Positions 44,968-54,035 of a stretch of 64,000 bases of DNA are shown here, one piece after another. The stretch covers positions 186,001 to 250,000 of the forward strand of contig JACKFF010000005.1 in the NCBI GenBank assembly GCA_020632595.1, read 5' to 3'. Under the pieces are notes generated by a model. That model was not told the DNA's origin. It saw nothing but the letters and a program-made list of their open reading frames with translations, and searched no databases. Every line of letters begins with the position of its first letter. The first letter of the stretch is position 1. The position numbers and the translations under genes were made by a program. This DNA comes from Nitrospiraceae bacterium (GTDB lineage: Bacteria; Nitrospirota; Nitrospiria; Nitrospirales; UBA8639).

Positions 44968-45812
44968 CGCCTTGCAATCGGACCAAAAAATTCTGTCATG
45001 CCTATTGCCTTCGCAAAAGCCACGCCAGCATGCTCCGGCTGCTGAAGAATGGCGTCCAGCCGAACGCAGGCGACGGACGGAGTGCTACCGGGGCTGGAGC
45101 GGGGTGCTTACTAGGACGAAGAAATGGTGCCCTCCCATTGAGAAGGCTCTGGTCAAGTGGGCACACGTCTCCTGATTTTTCTGTTGTCTAGCTTTTTCTT
45201 AATGAGACAAACCTGGTTGCGAGATCCGCCGGGCGCAGGTCCTTCGCCTCGGGCTCATGATGGCGTCGTCTCGCGGTTCCGGATTCCGTGTGTTCCATGT
45301 CGAGTGTCCGCCATAACTTGGCACAAAACGCTCAGAATTATTCCCCACATAAAATTGGGATGCCACATGGCCTGTTTATGGCATCCGCATAGTGTTGCGA
45401 AGGCGACAACAATCCGTCTTGACCATCTTAAGGCTGGAATTGTCTCATCTTTATCCGGGCTTTTTACCTCAGCTCTGCCTTTGATCATTTTCTACTACCC
45501 TTCCCAAACCTGACAGAGGTTTCGACTCTTATCTCCATGGTTCTTTCCCGTTCGCCGCACCGGTGGATCCTTCCGTATTCACCTTGATTGGTTCGTTTTA
45601 GTCCAATCGAAGGAGTCTTTTGTGGTTGGGCGCGGACGGTGTGTTGCCCGAAAACGACCGGTTCTATGGAAGAAGCAACATTTGATTGGAGAAGTGTTGC
45701 GACCTGCGGGGCTGGAATGAATAATCCGTCGTCAACTGGAGTAGCATATGTCCGTTACCAAAACCCATTCACACCATAGGCACTATGCGCACAGGCCGGC
45801 CATGAGGATGCC
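44968..45812. other. Region without supported gene
   Basis: About 845 bases between the AIPR gene and the right part of the zinc island. Only short unconvincing frames. It likely contains the promoter of the ribosomal-gene operon at 45.8-51.1 kb. Confidence 0.45.
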
Positions 45813-45938
45813 ATGCTGTCCTTTCGCGACATCACTGCCGGAATTATTTTTCATTTTGCCGACACTGTGCAGAGCCTGCATCAGGCTGGAGTGGGACAAG
45901 AGGCAGGTGGCGAAATGCACAAGGCCGATAACGGATGA
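45813..45938 (+). CDS. Very small hypothetical protein
   Basis: 41 residues, MLSFRDITAGIIFHFADTV then QSLHQAGVGQEAGGEMHK. GAGG lies just upstream and the stop lies 3 bases before the next ATG, as in an operon. No family recognised; low confidence because of length. Confidence 0.35.
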   Translation: MLSFRDITAGIIFHFADTVQSLHQAGVGQEAGGEMHKADNG

Positions 45939-45941
45939 ACC

Positions 45942-46154
45942 ATGACTGATCAGCCGTACCCGGTTACATCAGGATTCGCTGCGTTTTTGCCGGCGGAATA
46001 CCGCGGGAGTTTTTCTCCGGATTGGTTGATAGGCCTCTCCCCATTTGAGGACCGGACCTGTTCGAGTTGTTTTTCCGTCCGGCAAGGGGAATGGGTCGCC
46101 TTTGGGCCCCCAAAGGTCGATGAACGGTTTTTGATATGCGAGCGGGCGGAGTAG
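45942..46154 (+). CDS. Small hypothetical protein with CxxC
   Basis: 70 residues with [21 protein letters not shown] and an aromatic-rich N-terminus ([17 protein letters not shown]). One CxxC pair. It stands just before the S18 gene, so it is possibly part of the zinc-responsive unit. Function unknown. Confidence 0.4.
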   Translation: MTDQPYPVTSGFAAFLPAEYRGSFSPDWLIGLSPFEDRTCSSCFSVRQGEWVAFGPPKVDERFLICERAE

Positions 46155-46404
46155 GAAAAGGAAGGTGTTTATGAATAAAAAGGAGAAGGGTATGGCGGAG
46201 TCAGGTGCAGCCCTGCAAATGGTCGAGGAGAGGTCATTGGTGGCGAAGCGCGATTCCGGAAGAACTGAAAATGAGTCCCAGTTCGCCATCAACAGCAGGG
46301 ACGCGGCAGGTAAACAAACGGTTGAGGCGCTTCCGATGCGCAACACGATTCCACGGGATTCCCGTCCGGACAGGGATAGTCTCCCTGATAGAGAGGAGTG
46401 GCGT

Positions 46405-46620
46405 ATGAGTTCAGGGCGAAGGCGGCGAGTCATTGACGATATGACGCCGATTGATTTCAAGAACGTGGAATTATTGAGCCGGTTTCTGTCGGAGACCGGA
46501 CGGATTCTTCCGCGCCGGATGACCGGAAACAGTTTACGGCGTCAACGCGAATTGGCGCGGGCGATCAAGCGAGCCCGTCATCTCGCATTGTTGCCGTTTG
46601 CGGGGTCCCGGTTGCTGTAA
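46405..46620 (+). CDS. rpsR: 30S ribosomal protein S18, zinc-independent form
   Basis: 71 residues, start ATG 46405 with GAGAGGAG ahead: [37 protein letters not shown], and [19 protein letters not shown]. It lacks the Cys residues of zinc-binding S18. The frame is open upstream to 46165 (an extra 80 codons with starts at 46165 and 46192, both with RBS-like AAAAAGGAG), so either a separate fused leader or a longer protein is possible. Third back-up ribosomal gene of the island. Confidence 0.85.
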   Translation: MSSGRRRRVIDDMTPIDFKNVELLSRFLSETGRILPRRMTGNSLRRQRELARAIKRARHLALLPFAGSRLL

Positions 46621-46686
46621 GTCACGATTGGCGAGCATGACGAGATCGGAGGAATTGTTTGGCATGATGACAAGAAAGGAGCGCAC

Positions 46687-46971
46687 ATGAAAAAAGGGAT
46701 TCATCCGACAGGGTACCGTGCCGTCGTCTTTCACGACGTGGCTGTCGATAAAAAATGGATCATGATGTCCACCGTGGAAACCAGCCTCACGACCGTGGGG
46801 GAGGACGGGCAGGTCTACCCGATGTATAGGGTTGAAACATCCATGTATTCTCATCCGTTCTACACCGGCACACAACGAATTGTCGATGCGGAGGGGCGCG
46901 TGGAAAAGTTTAATCGGAAATACCAAACAGGGCAAAAATCGGGGGGCGCAAATGTTTCGCGACCCAGGTAA
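46687..46971 (+). CDS. rpmE2: 50S ribosomal protein L31 type B, zinc-independent
   Basis: 94 residues, YkgM/L31B type: [40 protein letters not shown] and VEKFNRKYQ. No CxxC, unlike zinc-binding L31. Known Zur target in many bacteria. AAAGGAGCG precedes the ATG. The 3' end overlaps COG0523 GTPase 2 by 20 bases. Confidence 0.9.
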   Translation: MKKGIHPTGYRAVVFHDVAVDKKWIMMSTVETSLTTVGEDGQVYPMYRVETSMYSHPFYTGTQRIVDAEGRVEKFNRKYQTGQKSGGANVSRPR

Positions 46972-48226
46972 ACAGAGCTGCGAATCAGTCGATGCGCAGG
47001 GATGGCTTCCGGTGACGTTGGTCTCGGGGTTTTTCGGGGCAGGGAAGAGCGCGTTGATTCGCCATCTACTCGGGCACCGGGGTTCGCAGCGGTGGGCGCT
47101 GCTTGTGAGTGATCGCAGCGAGAGGTTGGAGGAAATCTGTGCGTGGGACACCAAAGGCGTCCAGCCCTTTTACTTTGGCGAAGCCTTGGTTGAACTGATG
47201 GGGCGATGTGTGGGTTGCTCGTTTCGTCAGAACTTTACGGAGGCCGTCTTGGCGATTGCACAACTTTGGAAATTTGACCGGCTCATTGTTGAATGTTCAG
47301 GCCTCACGGAACCGGAATTTGTCGTGGAACTATTCAACGATGCCATGGCCGAGGGGGGCGCACTGGCTTCGGTCGCCTGTCTGGATCAGATGGTGACAGT
47401 GGTGGATGGGGAAACACTTTGGGAGAACCTTCATTCATCGGATCAATTGCGGGATCGCGGGTTGAGCAGTGGGGCCGATGACAACCGTTCTATATCGGGG
47501 TTGCTGGTGGATCAGATTGAGTATAGCAGCCTGCTGGTACTCAATAAGCTCGATCGTGTTCCGCTGACCAGACAGATTCGTCTTACCAGGTTGCTGGAAC
47601 ACTTAAATCCTGAAGCGACGGTCCTGCGCGGGACGTACGGGGCGGTCCCGGTGGAAAGTGTGTTGGCCGAGCGGCCCTGCCGTCAAGAGCCTGTGAGTTT
47701 TCAGCCGGGATGGCTGAAAATGGTGGAGGGGATGTCGATCTCTCCGGCTGTGTGCGATACCCAGTGGACGACCGGCCTCTTTCAGGCGACGCGCCCGTTC
47801 CATCCAGGGCGGTTCTGGGAGATGATCAAGGAGGACTGGCCGGGAGTCCTGCGGGTCAGGGGCTATTTCTGGCTCGCCTCACAGCCCGATCGTTGCCTGG
47901 TGTGGGCGCAAACCGCAGGGGTGTGTCACCTTGAATGGGTCGGCAATTGGTGGGCGGCTACGCCGGAAATCGAGTGGCCGGGAGATGAAGAGTTTCGCCG
48001 CACGCTTGCAAAGGACTGGACTGTCGAGTTTGGTGATCGTCGACAGGTGCTGGCCTTTATCGGGTATCGTGTGGATCTCGAAGAGTGCTTTCACCGGTTA
48101 CGTACCTGTTTGGTCACGCCGTCTGAAGCGCTGATGGGCGAAGCAGAATGGACGAATTTCGACGAGCCGGTCGTCTTGACCGGCCAGGAAGGCTGGCTGT
48201 CCGATGAAGATGAGGAGAGAGATTGA
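46952..48226 (+). CDS. COG0523 GTPase 2, altered metal motif
   Basis: 424 residues; ATG 46952 preceded by GGGGGG. Walker [12 protein letters not shown] (about 26-36) and NKLD (about 198-201). The usual NGCICC motif is GRCVGCSF (about 89-96), giving CxxC in place of CxCC. The switch is ECSGLTEP. The C-terminal CobW_C domain is long (GWLKMVEG..., [30 protein letters not shown]), typical of the YciC/ZigA-like branch. It may bind metal differently or weakly. Stop overlaps the next ATG (TGATG). Confidence 0.85.
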   Translation: MFRDPGKQSCESVDAQGWLPVTLVSGFFGAGKSALIRHLLGHRGSQRWALLVSDRSERLEEICAWDTKGVQPFYFGEALVELMGRCVGCSFRQNFTEAVLAIAQLWKFDRLIVECSGLTEPEFVVELFNDAMAEGGALASVACLDQMVTVVDGETLWENLHSSDQLRDRGLSSGADDNRSISGLLVDQIEYSSLLVLNKLDRVPLTRQIRLTRLLEHLNPEATVLRGTYGAVPVESVLAERPCRQEPVSFQPGWLKMVEGMSISPAVCDTQWTTGLFQATRPFHPGRFWEMIKEDWPGVLRVRGYFWLASQPDRCLVWAQTAGVCHLEWVGNWWAATPEIEWPGDEEFRRTLAKDWTVEFGDRRQVLAFIGYRVDLEECFHRLRTCLVTPSEALMGEAEWTNFDEPVVLTGQEGWLSDEDEERD

Positions 48227-49482
48227 TGGACCAGACAGCCCTGGACACTGGAATGCCATCGCCGGCTGTTCGCACCAACGCCCTGCCGGTGACCGTGCTG
48301 TCGGGATTTCTCGGATCAGGCAAGACCTCGCTGTTGAATCACGTGCTGCACAATCGGGAAGGGCTGCGTGTCGCGGTCATCGTCAATGACATGAGCCACG
48401 TCAATATCGATGCCGCGCTCATCAAGCAGGGTGGTGCGGCTCTGAGCCGCACGGATGAACGTTTGGTTGAAATGAGCAATGGGTGCATCTGTTGCACGCT
48501 ACGCGATGATCTATTGGTCGAAATTGCCCGATTGGCCGGAGAGCAACGGTTTGACTATCTGCTGATCGAATCCACAGGGATATCGGAACCGCTCCCGGTA
48601 GCCGAAACGTTTTTCTTTGAAGATGAGCAGGGGAAATCTCTGTCGAACGTCGCCCGGTTGGATACGATGGTCACTGTCGTCGACGCGGGGAACTTTATCG
48701 CGGACTATCGTGCAGCCGAGGATTTGAAGACGCACGGTCTGCACCTCAGCGAAGAGGACGAGCGGACGATTACCGATCTGCTCATTGATCAGGTCGAGTT
48801 TGCCGATGTGCTGGTCATCAATAAAACCGATTTGATTTCAGATCGGCAGCAGGCCGAATTGCGGGGAATTCTCGAGGCTCTCAATCCGGACGCGATCATG
48901 GTGCCCGCGCGGCATGGGCAGGTGGCGCTATGCACGATTCTCAATACGGGCCGGTTTGATTTTGAGCGTGCCAGCGGGGCTGCCGGTTGGATGAAGGTGT
49001 TGGCGGGCGAAGGCCGGTCGGAAGCCGACGAGTATGGCATTCACAGTTTTGTCTATCGTGCACGAAAACCCTTTCATCCTGAACGCCTGTGGAGGCGGCT
49101 GCATGAAACCTGTGACGGGGTGTTGCGTACGAAGGGATTTGTGTGGCTGGCCTCTCGTCCTGACTGGATTGGCATCTGGTCGCAGGCGGGCGGGGTGGGG
49201 GCGATGCAGGGGGGCGGGCGATGGTATGCCGCCATGCCAAAACATGAGTGGAATGTGGATGCTGAGGACGAGCGGCGACTGGAAGCGCTCTGGGATCCCG
49301 TGTATGGGGATCGTCAACAGGAGCTTGTCGTGATCGGCCAGCATATCGATGAGGCGGCGCTGACACGGATGCTGGACGAATGTCTCTTGACGGATAACGA
49401 ATGGCAGAGGGGGCTGGATGTTTGGGTCGGATCCAGTGATCCCTTCCCTCCCTGGACGACTGAGTCACTGATAGAAGAGTGA
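48226..49482 (+). CDS. COG0523 GTPase 3 (YciC/ZigA-like)
   Basis: 418 residues. Walker [12 protein letters not shown] (about 27-37), intact metal motif [12 protein letters not shown] (about 85-96), switch ESTGISEP, and NKTD (about 201-204). The C-terminal domain has [15 protein letters not shown] and [11 protein letters not shown]. This is the canonical member of the three-gene tandem, which makes it the likely zinc metallochaperone; the branch is known from Zur-regulated YciC and ZigA. Coupled to GTPase 2 by overlapping stop and start. Confidence 0.9.
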   Translation: MDQTALDTGMPSPAVRTNALPVTVLSGFLGSGKTSLLNHVLHNREGLRVAVIVNDMSHVNIDAALIKQGGAALSRTDERLVEMSNGCICCTLRDDLLVEIARLAGEQRFDYLLIESTGISEPLPVAETFFFEDEQGKSLSNVARLDTMVTVVDAGNFIADYRAAEDLKTHGLHLSEEDERTITDLLIDQVEFADVLVINKTDLISDRQQAELRGILEALNPDAIMVPARHGQVALCTILNTGRFDFERASGAAGWMKVLAGEGRSEADEYGIHSFVYRARKPFHPERLWRRLHETCDGVLRTKGFVWLASRPDWIGIWSQAGGVGAMQGGGRWYAAMPKHEWNVDAEDERRLEALWDPVYGDRQQELVVIGQHIDEAALTRMLDECLLTDNEWQRGLDVWVGSSDPFPPWTTESLIEE

Positions 49483-49603
49483 GCGGGGCAGTATGGCAGG
49501 ACCCTGATCTTTCGCTTTCTTGGGGCGGAAAGCATGCGCGGTTGAATCAGGGGCTCCATATCCGGCAAGGGTTGTTGCTCCGCGTGGATATGAAAGGAAA
49601 GAT

Positions 49604-50842
49604 ATGAAGAGGAAAGATATTGGAGTGGTGGTCTTATCGGGGTTTATCGGAGCAGGAAAAACATCCGTGCTGAACAATCTGCTGCGACATCGCGGAGACC
49701 GGCGGATGGCGGTCATTCTGAGTGATGTGGGTGGGGCCGGCATCGATTCCGAGGTTTTTGATGGGAGCGACGCGCATTTGTTTCGAAACGGCGAAGCCCT
49801 TATCGAACTCGGCAATGCCTGTGCAGGGTATACGTTGCGGACGCATCTCATTAATGCGGTGAGCCGGTTGGCCTATGATGGCCGTTACGACACCATCATC
49901 ATTGAGTTGTCCGGTGTGACGGACCCGGTATTCGTGACGAATGCCTTTGATCTGCCAGACGAGGAGGGTCGCATCCTGTCGACGATCGCCCGCTTGGATC
50001 ATATTGTGACGGTGGTGGATGCCTTCCGTTTCTGGCAGGACTATGAGTCCGGGGAGAATCTTTTTGAGCGGGGCATGGGTCGGGGAGTCGACGACCAGCG
50101 GGCGCTATCGGAACTCCTTGCGGATCAGGTGGAATGCGGGACGGTCATAGTCCTGAACAAGGTCGATCTCGCAGCCGAGCAGGATTCGCGTCGTCTTGAA
50201 GGGCTGTTACAGCATTTGAATCCCGATGCCACGGTCTTGCAGGCCGTGGGTGGGAACATCACTTTCGACCAGCTTGAGCGGTCTTTGAGCTCACAAAGTT
50301 CGGCGACGGCCGGGGAGCCCGGGTGGATGAAGTTGCTCCGCGGCCAACTGGTCCCTTCTAGGGAAGTCACAGGGGTGCAGGCCTTTGTGTACCGGGCAAG
50401 GAGGCCGTTTCATCCAGATCGGTTCTGGACGCTGATGCAGGAAGAGTGGGCTGGCGTGCTCCGGTCGAAGGGCTATTTTTGGGGCGCCTCGCAATCGAAG
50501 GCGTGTTACATGTGGTCACAAGCCGGCGGGTCCTGTCTCTATGAGCGCCTTGGACGTTGGTGGGTGGGGATTCACGATCAACACTGGCCGTCAGATCCCG
50601 TCGCGTTAAATGAGATACGGGAGGTGTGGGATCTTGAGTACGGCGATCGGCGGATCGAGCTGGCCATTGTCGGAGAGGACATGGATTCAGCCGACCTGAG
50701 TCGTCGTTTGGATGCCTGCCTTCTGACCAGTGCGGAATTGCTATTGGATGAAGATCGCTGGGAAGCGTTTATAGACCCCTTTAAAAAACCGAGTTGGGAA
50801 AAAAGGCAGGCAAGGGGTTCACGTGGAAATTCATCGGACTAG
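49604..50842 (+). CDS. COG0523 GTPase 4, lost metal motif
   Basis: 412 residues; ATG 49604 after GAAAGGAAAG. Walker A GFIGAGKTSVL (about 12-22), NKVD, and the same long C-terminal domain (FVYRARRPFHPDRFW, RSKGYFWGAS). The position of NGCICC reads NACAGYTLR (about 70-78), leaving one Cys. GTP-binding motifs look intact, so it may be a GTPase that has lost high-affinity zinc binding or changed metal. It follows GTPase 3 after about 120 bases and precedes the L28 gene. Confidence 0.85.
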   Translation: MKRKDIGVVVLSGFIGAGKTSVLNNLLRHRGDRRMAVILSDVGGAGIDSEVFDGSDAHLFRNGEALIELGNACAGYTLRTHLINAVSRLAYDGRYDTIIIELSGVTDPVFVTNAFDLPDEEGRILSTIARLDHIVTVVDAFRFWQDYESGENLFERGMGRGVDDQRALSELLADQVECGTVIVLNKVDLAAEQDSRRLEGLLQHLNPDATVLQAVGGNITFDQLERSLSSQSSATAGEPGWMKLLRGQLVPSREVTGVQAFVYRARRPFHPDRFWTLMQEEWAGVLRSKGYFWGASQSKACYMWSQAGGSCLYERLGRWWVGIHDQHWPSDPVALNEIREVWDLEYGDRRIELAIVGEDMDSADLSRRLDACLLTSAELLLDEDRWEAFIDPFKKPSWEKRQARGSRGNSSD

Positions 50843-50884
50843 GATGCAAACAGGTTGTTCCATGCATTGACAAGAAGGGAAGCG

Positions 50885-51121
50885 ATGGGACGGTATTGTC
50901 AGGTGACCGGTAAGAAGCCGATGGCAGGTCACAATGTAAGCCATGCCAATAATAGAACCAAGCGGCGGTTTTTCCCGAATCTGCATCGGAAACGCTATTT
51001 TCTGCCGGAAGAGAATCGTTGAATTACCCTGTCGGTTTCAACACACGGCATGAAAATTATCGATAAAAAGGGGCTGGCCCGCGTCGTCGCCGATCTGCGT
51101 GTGGCCGGAGAGAAAATCTAA
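50885..51121 (+). pseudogene. rpmB: 50S ribosomal protein L28 gene with in-frame TGA
   Basis: ATG 50885 through TAA 51119-51121 is 79 codons and reads as a complete L28: [41 protein letters not shown], then TGA at 51020-51022 (codon 46), then [22 protein letters not shown] and LRVAGEKI. The TGA sits where E. coli L28 has Phe (RFVTLRVS); TGG to TGA or a similar single change would explain it. Only one Cys, so it is the zinc-free type. Probably a broken gene; sequencing error or readthrough cannot be excluded. Confidence 0.8.
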
Positions 51122-51319
51122 GGCTCCACAGGAAAAGGTTAGGTGCAGGCTGCCAACCATGGCGTGACGAGTCGGCAATCAGGATTGTGTTCTCTCTCAA
51201 AATCATGCGATGCACACGTCAAAATAGAAGACCATGGTAACACAGTTGTGGTCCAGACATCTGGAGTGTGTGAGTCCCGCCTGCCTGATCAGGCAGGCGG
51301 GACTGAGCCGGTGAAGAAG
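51122..51319. other. Convergent intergenic region with long palindrome
   Basis: Holds the 32-base perfect palindrome at 51273-51304 between convergent genes. No gene supported. Confidence 0.5.
51273..51304. repeat. 32-base perfect palindrome
   Basis: Arms AGTCCCGCCTGCCTGA and TCAGGCAGGCGGGACT with no loop, so the RNA would form a very stable hairpin. It lies between the ends of the L28 gene (+) and the His-rich gene (-). No T-tract follows, so a bidirectional terminator or REP-like element are both possible. Confidence 0.7.
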
Positions 51320-51667
51320 TTAACTCACTTGGACCATGCCATGGTCGTCGCAATGAGCACCGTGCGGAAAATGCAAATGGCCATCAACCAGATAGTCGAT
51401 ATGATTGCCGTGCGGAACCGTTTGATGCCCGCATGTAGGTCCATGGCGATGGGAGGACTCATGTGCCTCGCAATCGTGGTTGGGCGTACAATCGGCGGGA
51501 TTCGCAGTCCCTACAGCTAAGGTGTGTTCATCCACATGTTCATTGTGCGGGAAATGCAGATGTCCATCATGAAGGTAATCCTGATGGTCCTCGTGCCGGA
51601 TAAGGGTATGGCCACAATCGGGGCCGTGTGTGTGGGGATGTTCGTCATGAATACGATGGTCGCTCAT
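51320..51667 (-). CDS. His-rich two-repeat metal-binding protein
   Basis: 115 residues, about a quarter His. Two tandem copies of an about 40-residue unit: HTHGPDCGHTLIRHEDHQDY then LHDGHLHFPHNEH (about 12-44), and HRHGPTCGHQTVPHGNHIDY then LVDGHLHFPHGAH (about 73-105). The pattern HxHGPxCGH followed by DGHLHFPHxxH should bind several zinc ions. No signal peptide, so a cytosolic store or chaperone. Perfect RBS AAGGAGG before the ATG. It is read opposite to the rest of the island, from a good sigma70 promoter. Confidence 0.8.
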   Translation of the reverse strand: MSDHRIHDEHPHTHGPDCGHTLIRHEDHQDYLHDGHLHFPHNEHVDEHTLAVGTANPADCTPNHDCEAHESSHRHGPTCGHQTVPHGNHIDYLVDGHLHFPHGAHCDDHGMVQVS

Positions 51668-51718
51668 GATGCCTCCTTGTATTAACTGTGAATTCGTCCT
51701 TCCAGAGAAGCACGCCCC

Positions 51719-51747
51719 ACCTTAGAAAAATCTGGAAGGATTGTCAA
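51719..51747 (-). promoter_or_regulatory. Sigma70 promoter of the His-rich gene
   Basis: On the minus strand TTGACA (51742-51747), 17-base spacer, TAAGGT (51719-51724). A 9-bp inverted repeat CCTTCCAGA / TCTGGAAGG (51698-51706 and 51731-51739) spans the -10 and could be an operator or leader hairpin. Confidence 0.55.
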
Positions 51748-52121
51748 AGGATTGTCGCCCATGGGCACCGTGGTTTTTCCGGTGTCGGAGCAACAATCAC
51801 AATGAGCGGCTTTTTCTTTCATTGGTAATGGGAAAATGTCCAAGATGATTAAAGGTCATGGTGAGGCGGGATGTGCAGAAAGAGTCATGGCCCGTCATTC
51901 GTCGTGGCTGACCGCACATGGCCTACTCAAACCCTTTGTGAGATTTTGATGACTAGTTGTAATCGAGTTACAAGTAAGCTGGCCGGGAATGTTTAGCTGC
52001 CTTTTGAATTGCGGTTCCCCGATGATTCCTGGGAGGCGTATGGAATTTAAAATCTCAGGTAAACCTCACCGGCAAGAAGTACTGTCGAGGAAATGATGAT
52101 CGATTGATATGGAGAAACTTT
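51748..52121. other. Intergenic region without gene
   Basis: Leader sequence between the divergent His-rich and FmdB-like genes. No gene supported. Confidence 0.5.
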
Positions 52122-52442
52122 ATGCCCATCTATGAATATCAAGCCGAGTATTGCTTGAAGTCACTGTTTTGTCCCAAGAGGTTCTCCTTTTGGCAGAACA
52201 TGTCTGACCCTCCCGTCTCCGAATGTCAGGAATGCGGAGCCCCACTGGAGCGGGTGATGTCCACATTTTCTGCGGCAGCGGATATCCTGGCGTATGGTCA
52301 TGCCGTTGCCAATCCTCCAGCGGGATCGCAAGCTCCTCCCGCTACCCAACAAAATATCTTTGGAGGGGGATTGGGGATTCAGGGTTGTGGCCACGATTGT
52401 CGAACGCACCATATGCCCTCGCCACACAAAAAAGGCTTTTGA
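52122..52442 (+). CDS. FmdB-like zinc-ribbon protein, modified first knuckle
   Basis: 106 residues from ATG 52122: MPIYEYQAEYC, MSDPPVSECQECGAPLERVMSTFS. The FmdB/putative regulatory protein family has a CxxC-CxxC zinc ribbon; here the second CxxC (CQEC) is intact but the first is replaced by CLKSLFC with an extra stretch. The C-terminal tail has GCGHDCRTHHMPSPHKK, another possible metal site. Function of FmdB proteins is not settled. Confidence 0.7.
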   Translation: MPIYEYQAEYCLKSLFCPKRFSFWQNMSDPPVSECQECGAPLERVMSTFSAAADILAYGHAVANPPAGSQAPPATQQNIFGGGLGIQGCGHDCRTHHMPSPHKKGF

Positions 52443-52754
52443 TGCCGCCAGCAGAATGACTTCAGGGAAGGGCCCTGTCGATTTGAGGCGCACCATTGCG
52501 TCGACAGAAACCATCAGATTCATAGCGACGCTTGAAACTTTGACAAGTGGCAAACCGATAGATGCGCATCCGTTCGTTGTTCGAATGGACGGTGCGGCGG
52601 AAGGAGTTCCGCGTTATTCCGGTCCTAAGCGCCAATACGTAGAGACGCGGGTTTTCTGTGTACAGGTGGAAGATTCCACCGGAAATGGTCAACCGGTCTG
52701 TAGATTTCCTCGGGGTAACCTGCCCTTTTCACAGACCTGACGAATCGTGGGCAT
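52443..52754. other. Intergenic region without supported gene
   Basis: Frames continue through here on both strands but show no family features or RBS. Confidence 0.45.
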
Positions 52755-53279
52755 TCACGAACACTCATTTTTCCCGGTGCTTAGGCAGTTCCCGATTGAC
52801 GTACGGGTGTGGGGCACATACTGGGACCGGTGTGACGCAGGCTTGTCTCCGTTCGAACAGTGATGTGTATGAAATTTGCAGCCCTGGTGATGTAACCGTC
52901 GATTCATCCACCCGGCTCCAATCAGCACTCCCGCGCCGCTGATCATGAACAGGGTTTCGCCGGCCTGACCATCTTCCCACCAAATGCGGCCATACATCAT
53001 TAACATCAATCCTATCCCGGACAGAATGAGCGGAGCCGGTTTTCGATGGATAGGGATGCTGAGTATTTGGCTTCCCAGGGCCAGGCATCCCACGATTCCC
53101 ATGAGGATCCAGTCGAGGATGTGAGCGGTCTCCGGAAGGAAGAGGGATAAGATTTCAGGCTGTGATCCGACGACAAGAGGAAGAACTAAGACTGCGAAAG
53201 GCGTCAATGAGCATTCAAGGGCACAAAGAAATGAGGCGGTCATTCCGGCGCGTGCCAGTTTGTCTTCGAGTGTGTTCAT
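52755..53279 (-). CDS. MerC-domain membrane protein 1
   Basis: 174 residues. Four membrane helices with the MerC-type start GMTASFLCALECSLTPFAVLVLPLV (about 12-36), where the Cys pair and Pro in helix 1 resemble the MerC metal-binding site. The C-terminal tail is rich in His and Cys (HHQGCKFHTHHCSNG). MerC proteins move mercury or other soft metals; here zinc or another metal is likely. Divergent from the fur-family gene. Confidence 0.75.
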   Translation of the reverse strand: MNTLEDKLARAGMTASFLCALECSLTPFAVLVLPLVVGSQPEILSLFLPETAHILDWILMGIVGCLALGSQILSIPIHRKPAPLILSGIGLMLMMYGRIWWEDGQAGETLFMISGAGVLIGAGWMNRRLHHQGCKFHTHHCSNGDKPASHRSQYVPHTRTSIGNCLSTGKNECS

Positions 53280-53596
53280 GAATTGTTCCTGTGTGAGAAG
53301 AGCGTAAGGTTTAACTCAGAACGGGTTTACCATCAGGGAATGGTTTGCCTGAGCACAGGATGAAGAACTGATTCAATGCTGCGCTCACCATCTTTACATG
53401 ATATCGGGTCCTCTGGACCGGACTTGATCCGACTCTGGCGTCTATCGCTGATTCATGTGGTTGGAAAGTGAGGGGGATTGGCAGATGGTCGGCCGGAAAT
53501 GACCACCCATTTTTATTTTCATGCAGATGAAAATTTTTTTCATTAGGGTTCTGTTTTTTATGAATCAGTGGGCGGGAAAGCTGTCAATTGAATGCG
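53280..53596. other. Divergent intergenic region of MerC 1 and fur-family gene
   Basis: No gene supported. Contains the palindrome at 53515-53534. Confidence 0.5.
53515..53534. promoter_or_regulatory. Palindrome ahead of fur-family gene, candidate Fur/Zur box
   Basis: ATTTTCATGCAGATGAAAAT: perfect 8-bp arms with a 4-base centre. AT-rich and Fur-box-sized, lying 62 bases before the regulator's ATG; consistent with autoregulation. ATGAAAAT recurs in promoter module A (30590-30597). Confidence 0.5.
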
Positions 53597-54031
53597 ATGA
53601 AAGTGAGCCGGTTACAAAAAACGTATAAAGAAGCCTTACGGACAGCGGGTTACCGTTTTACCCGCCCGAGGCAGGCGGTTCTGCAGGTGCTACAAAGAGC
53701 CGACCATCCTTTGAGTGCCTTGGAGGTGTTCAGGCGACTGCAGGAAGAGCACGTGTCGATCGATCGGGTTACGGTATACCGGAGTTTAGCGGTACTGTCC
53801 CGGCTGGGCTTGGTGGCGCAATTGGCGTTTGTCCAGGAGGGGCAATTCCGCTATGAATGGCGGGATGGTCGTGTTCTCTCTTCCCATGTGCGTTGTCAGC
53901 AATGCGGAAGAATTGAATCGCTTTGTCTTCCCTCGTTGAAACGACTTAAATTCCTGATTAAAAGTAAGACCAGTTTCCTCGTGAATGACCAGTCTTTGGA
54001 ATTCAACGGCTTGTGCCCCGACTGTCAATAA
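53597..54031 (+). CDS. zur: Fur-family regulator, probable Zur
   Basis: 144 residues from ATG 53597. An N-terminal winged helix (RFTRPRQAVLQVLQRADHPLSALEVFRRL, about 20-48; RVTVYRSLAVLSRLGLV), then the dimerisation domain with HVRCQQCGRIESL (about 96-108) and a C-terminal CPDC, the four-Cys structural zinc site. The context of zinc-free ribosomal proteins, ZIP and COG0523 genes makes Zur the best assignment; Fur or PerR cannot be excluded by sequence alone. Followed after 4 bases by a MerC gene. Confidence 0.8.
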   Translation: MKVSRLQKTYKEALRTAGYRFTRPRQAVLQVLQRADHPLSALEVFRRLQEEHVSIDRVTVYRSLAVLSRLGLVAQLAFVQEGQFRYEWRDGRVLSSHVRCQQCGRIESLCLPSLKRLKFLIKSKTSFLVNDQSLEFNGLCPDCQ

Positions 54032-54035
54032 AGCC

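Noticed and set aside
51020..51022. TGA in the L28 gene as a selenocysteine codon
   Set aside because: L28 has no catalytic Cys at this place, and no stable stem-loop was evident just downstream; a nonsense change is simpler.
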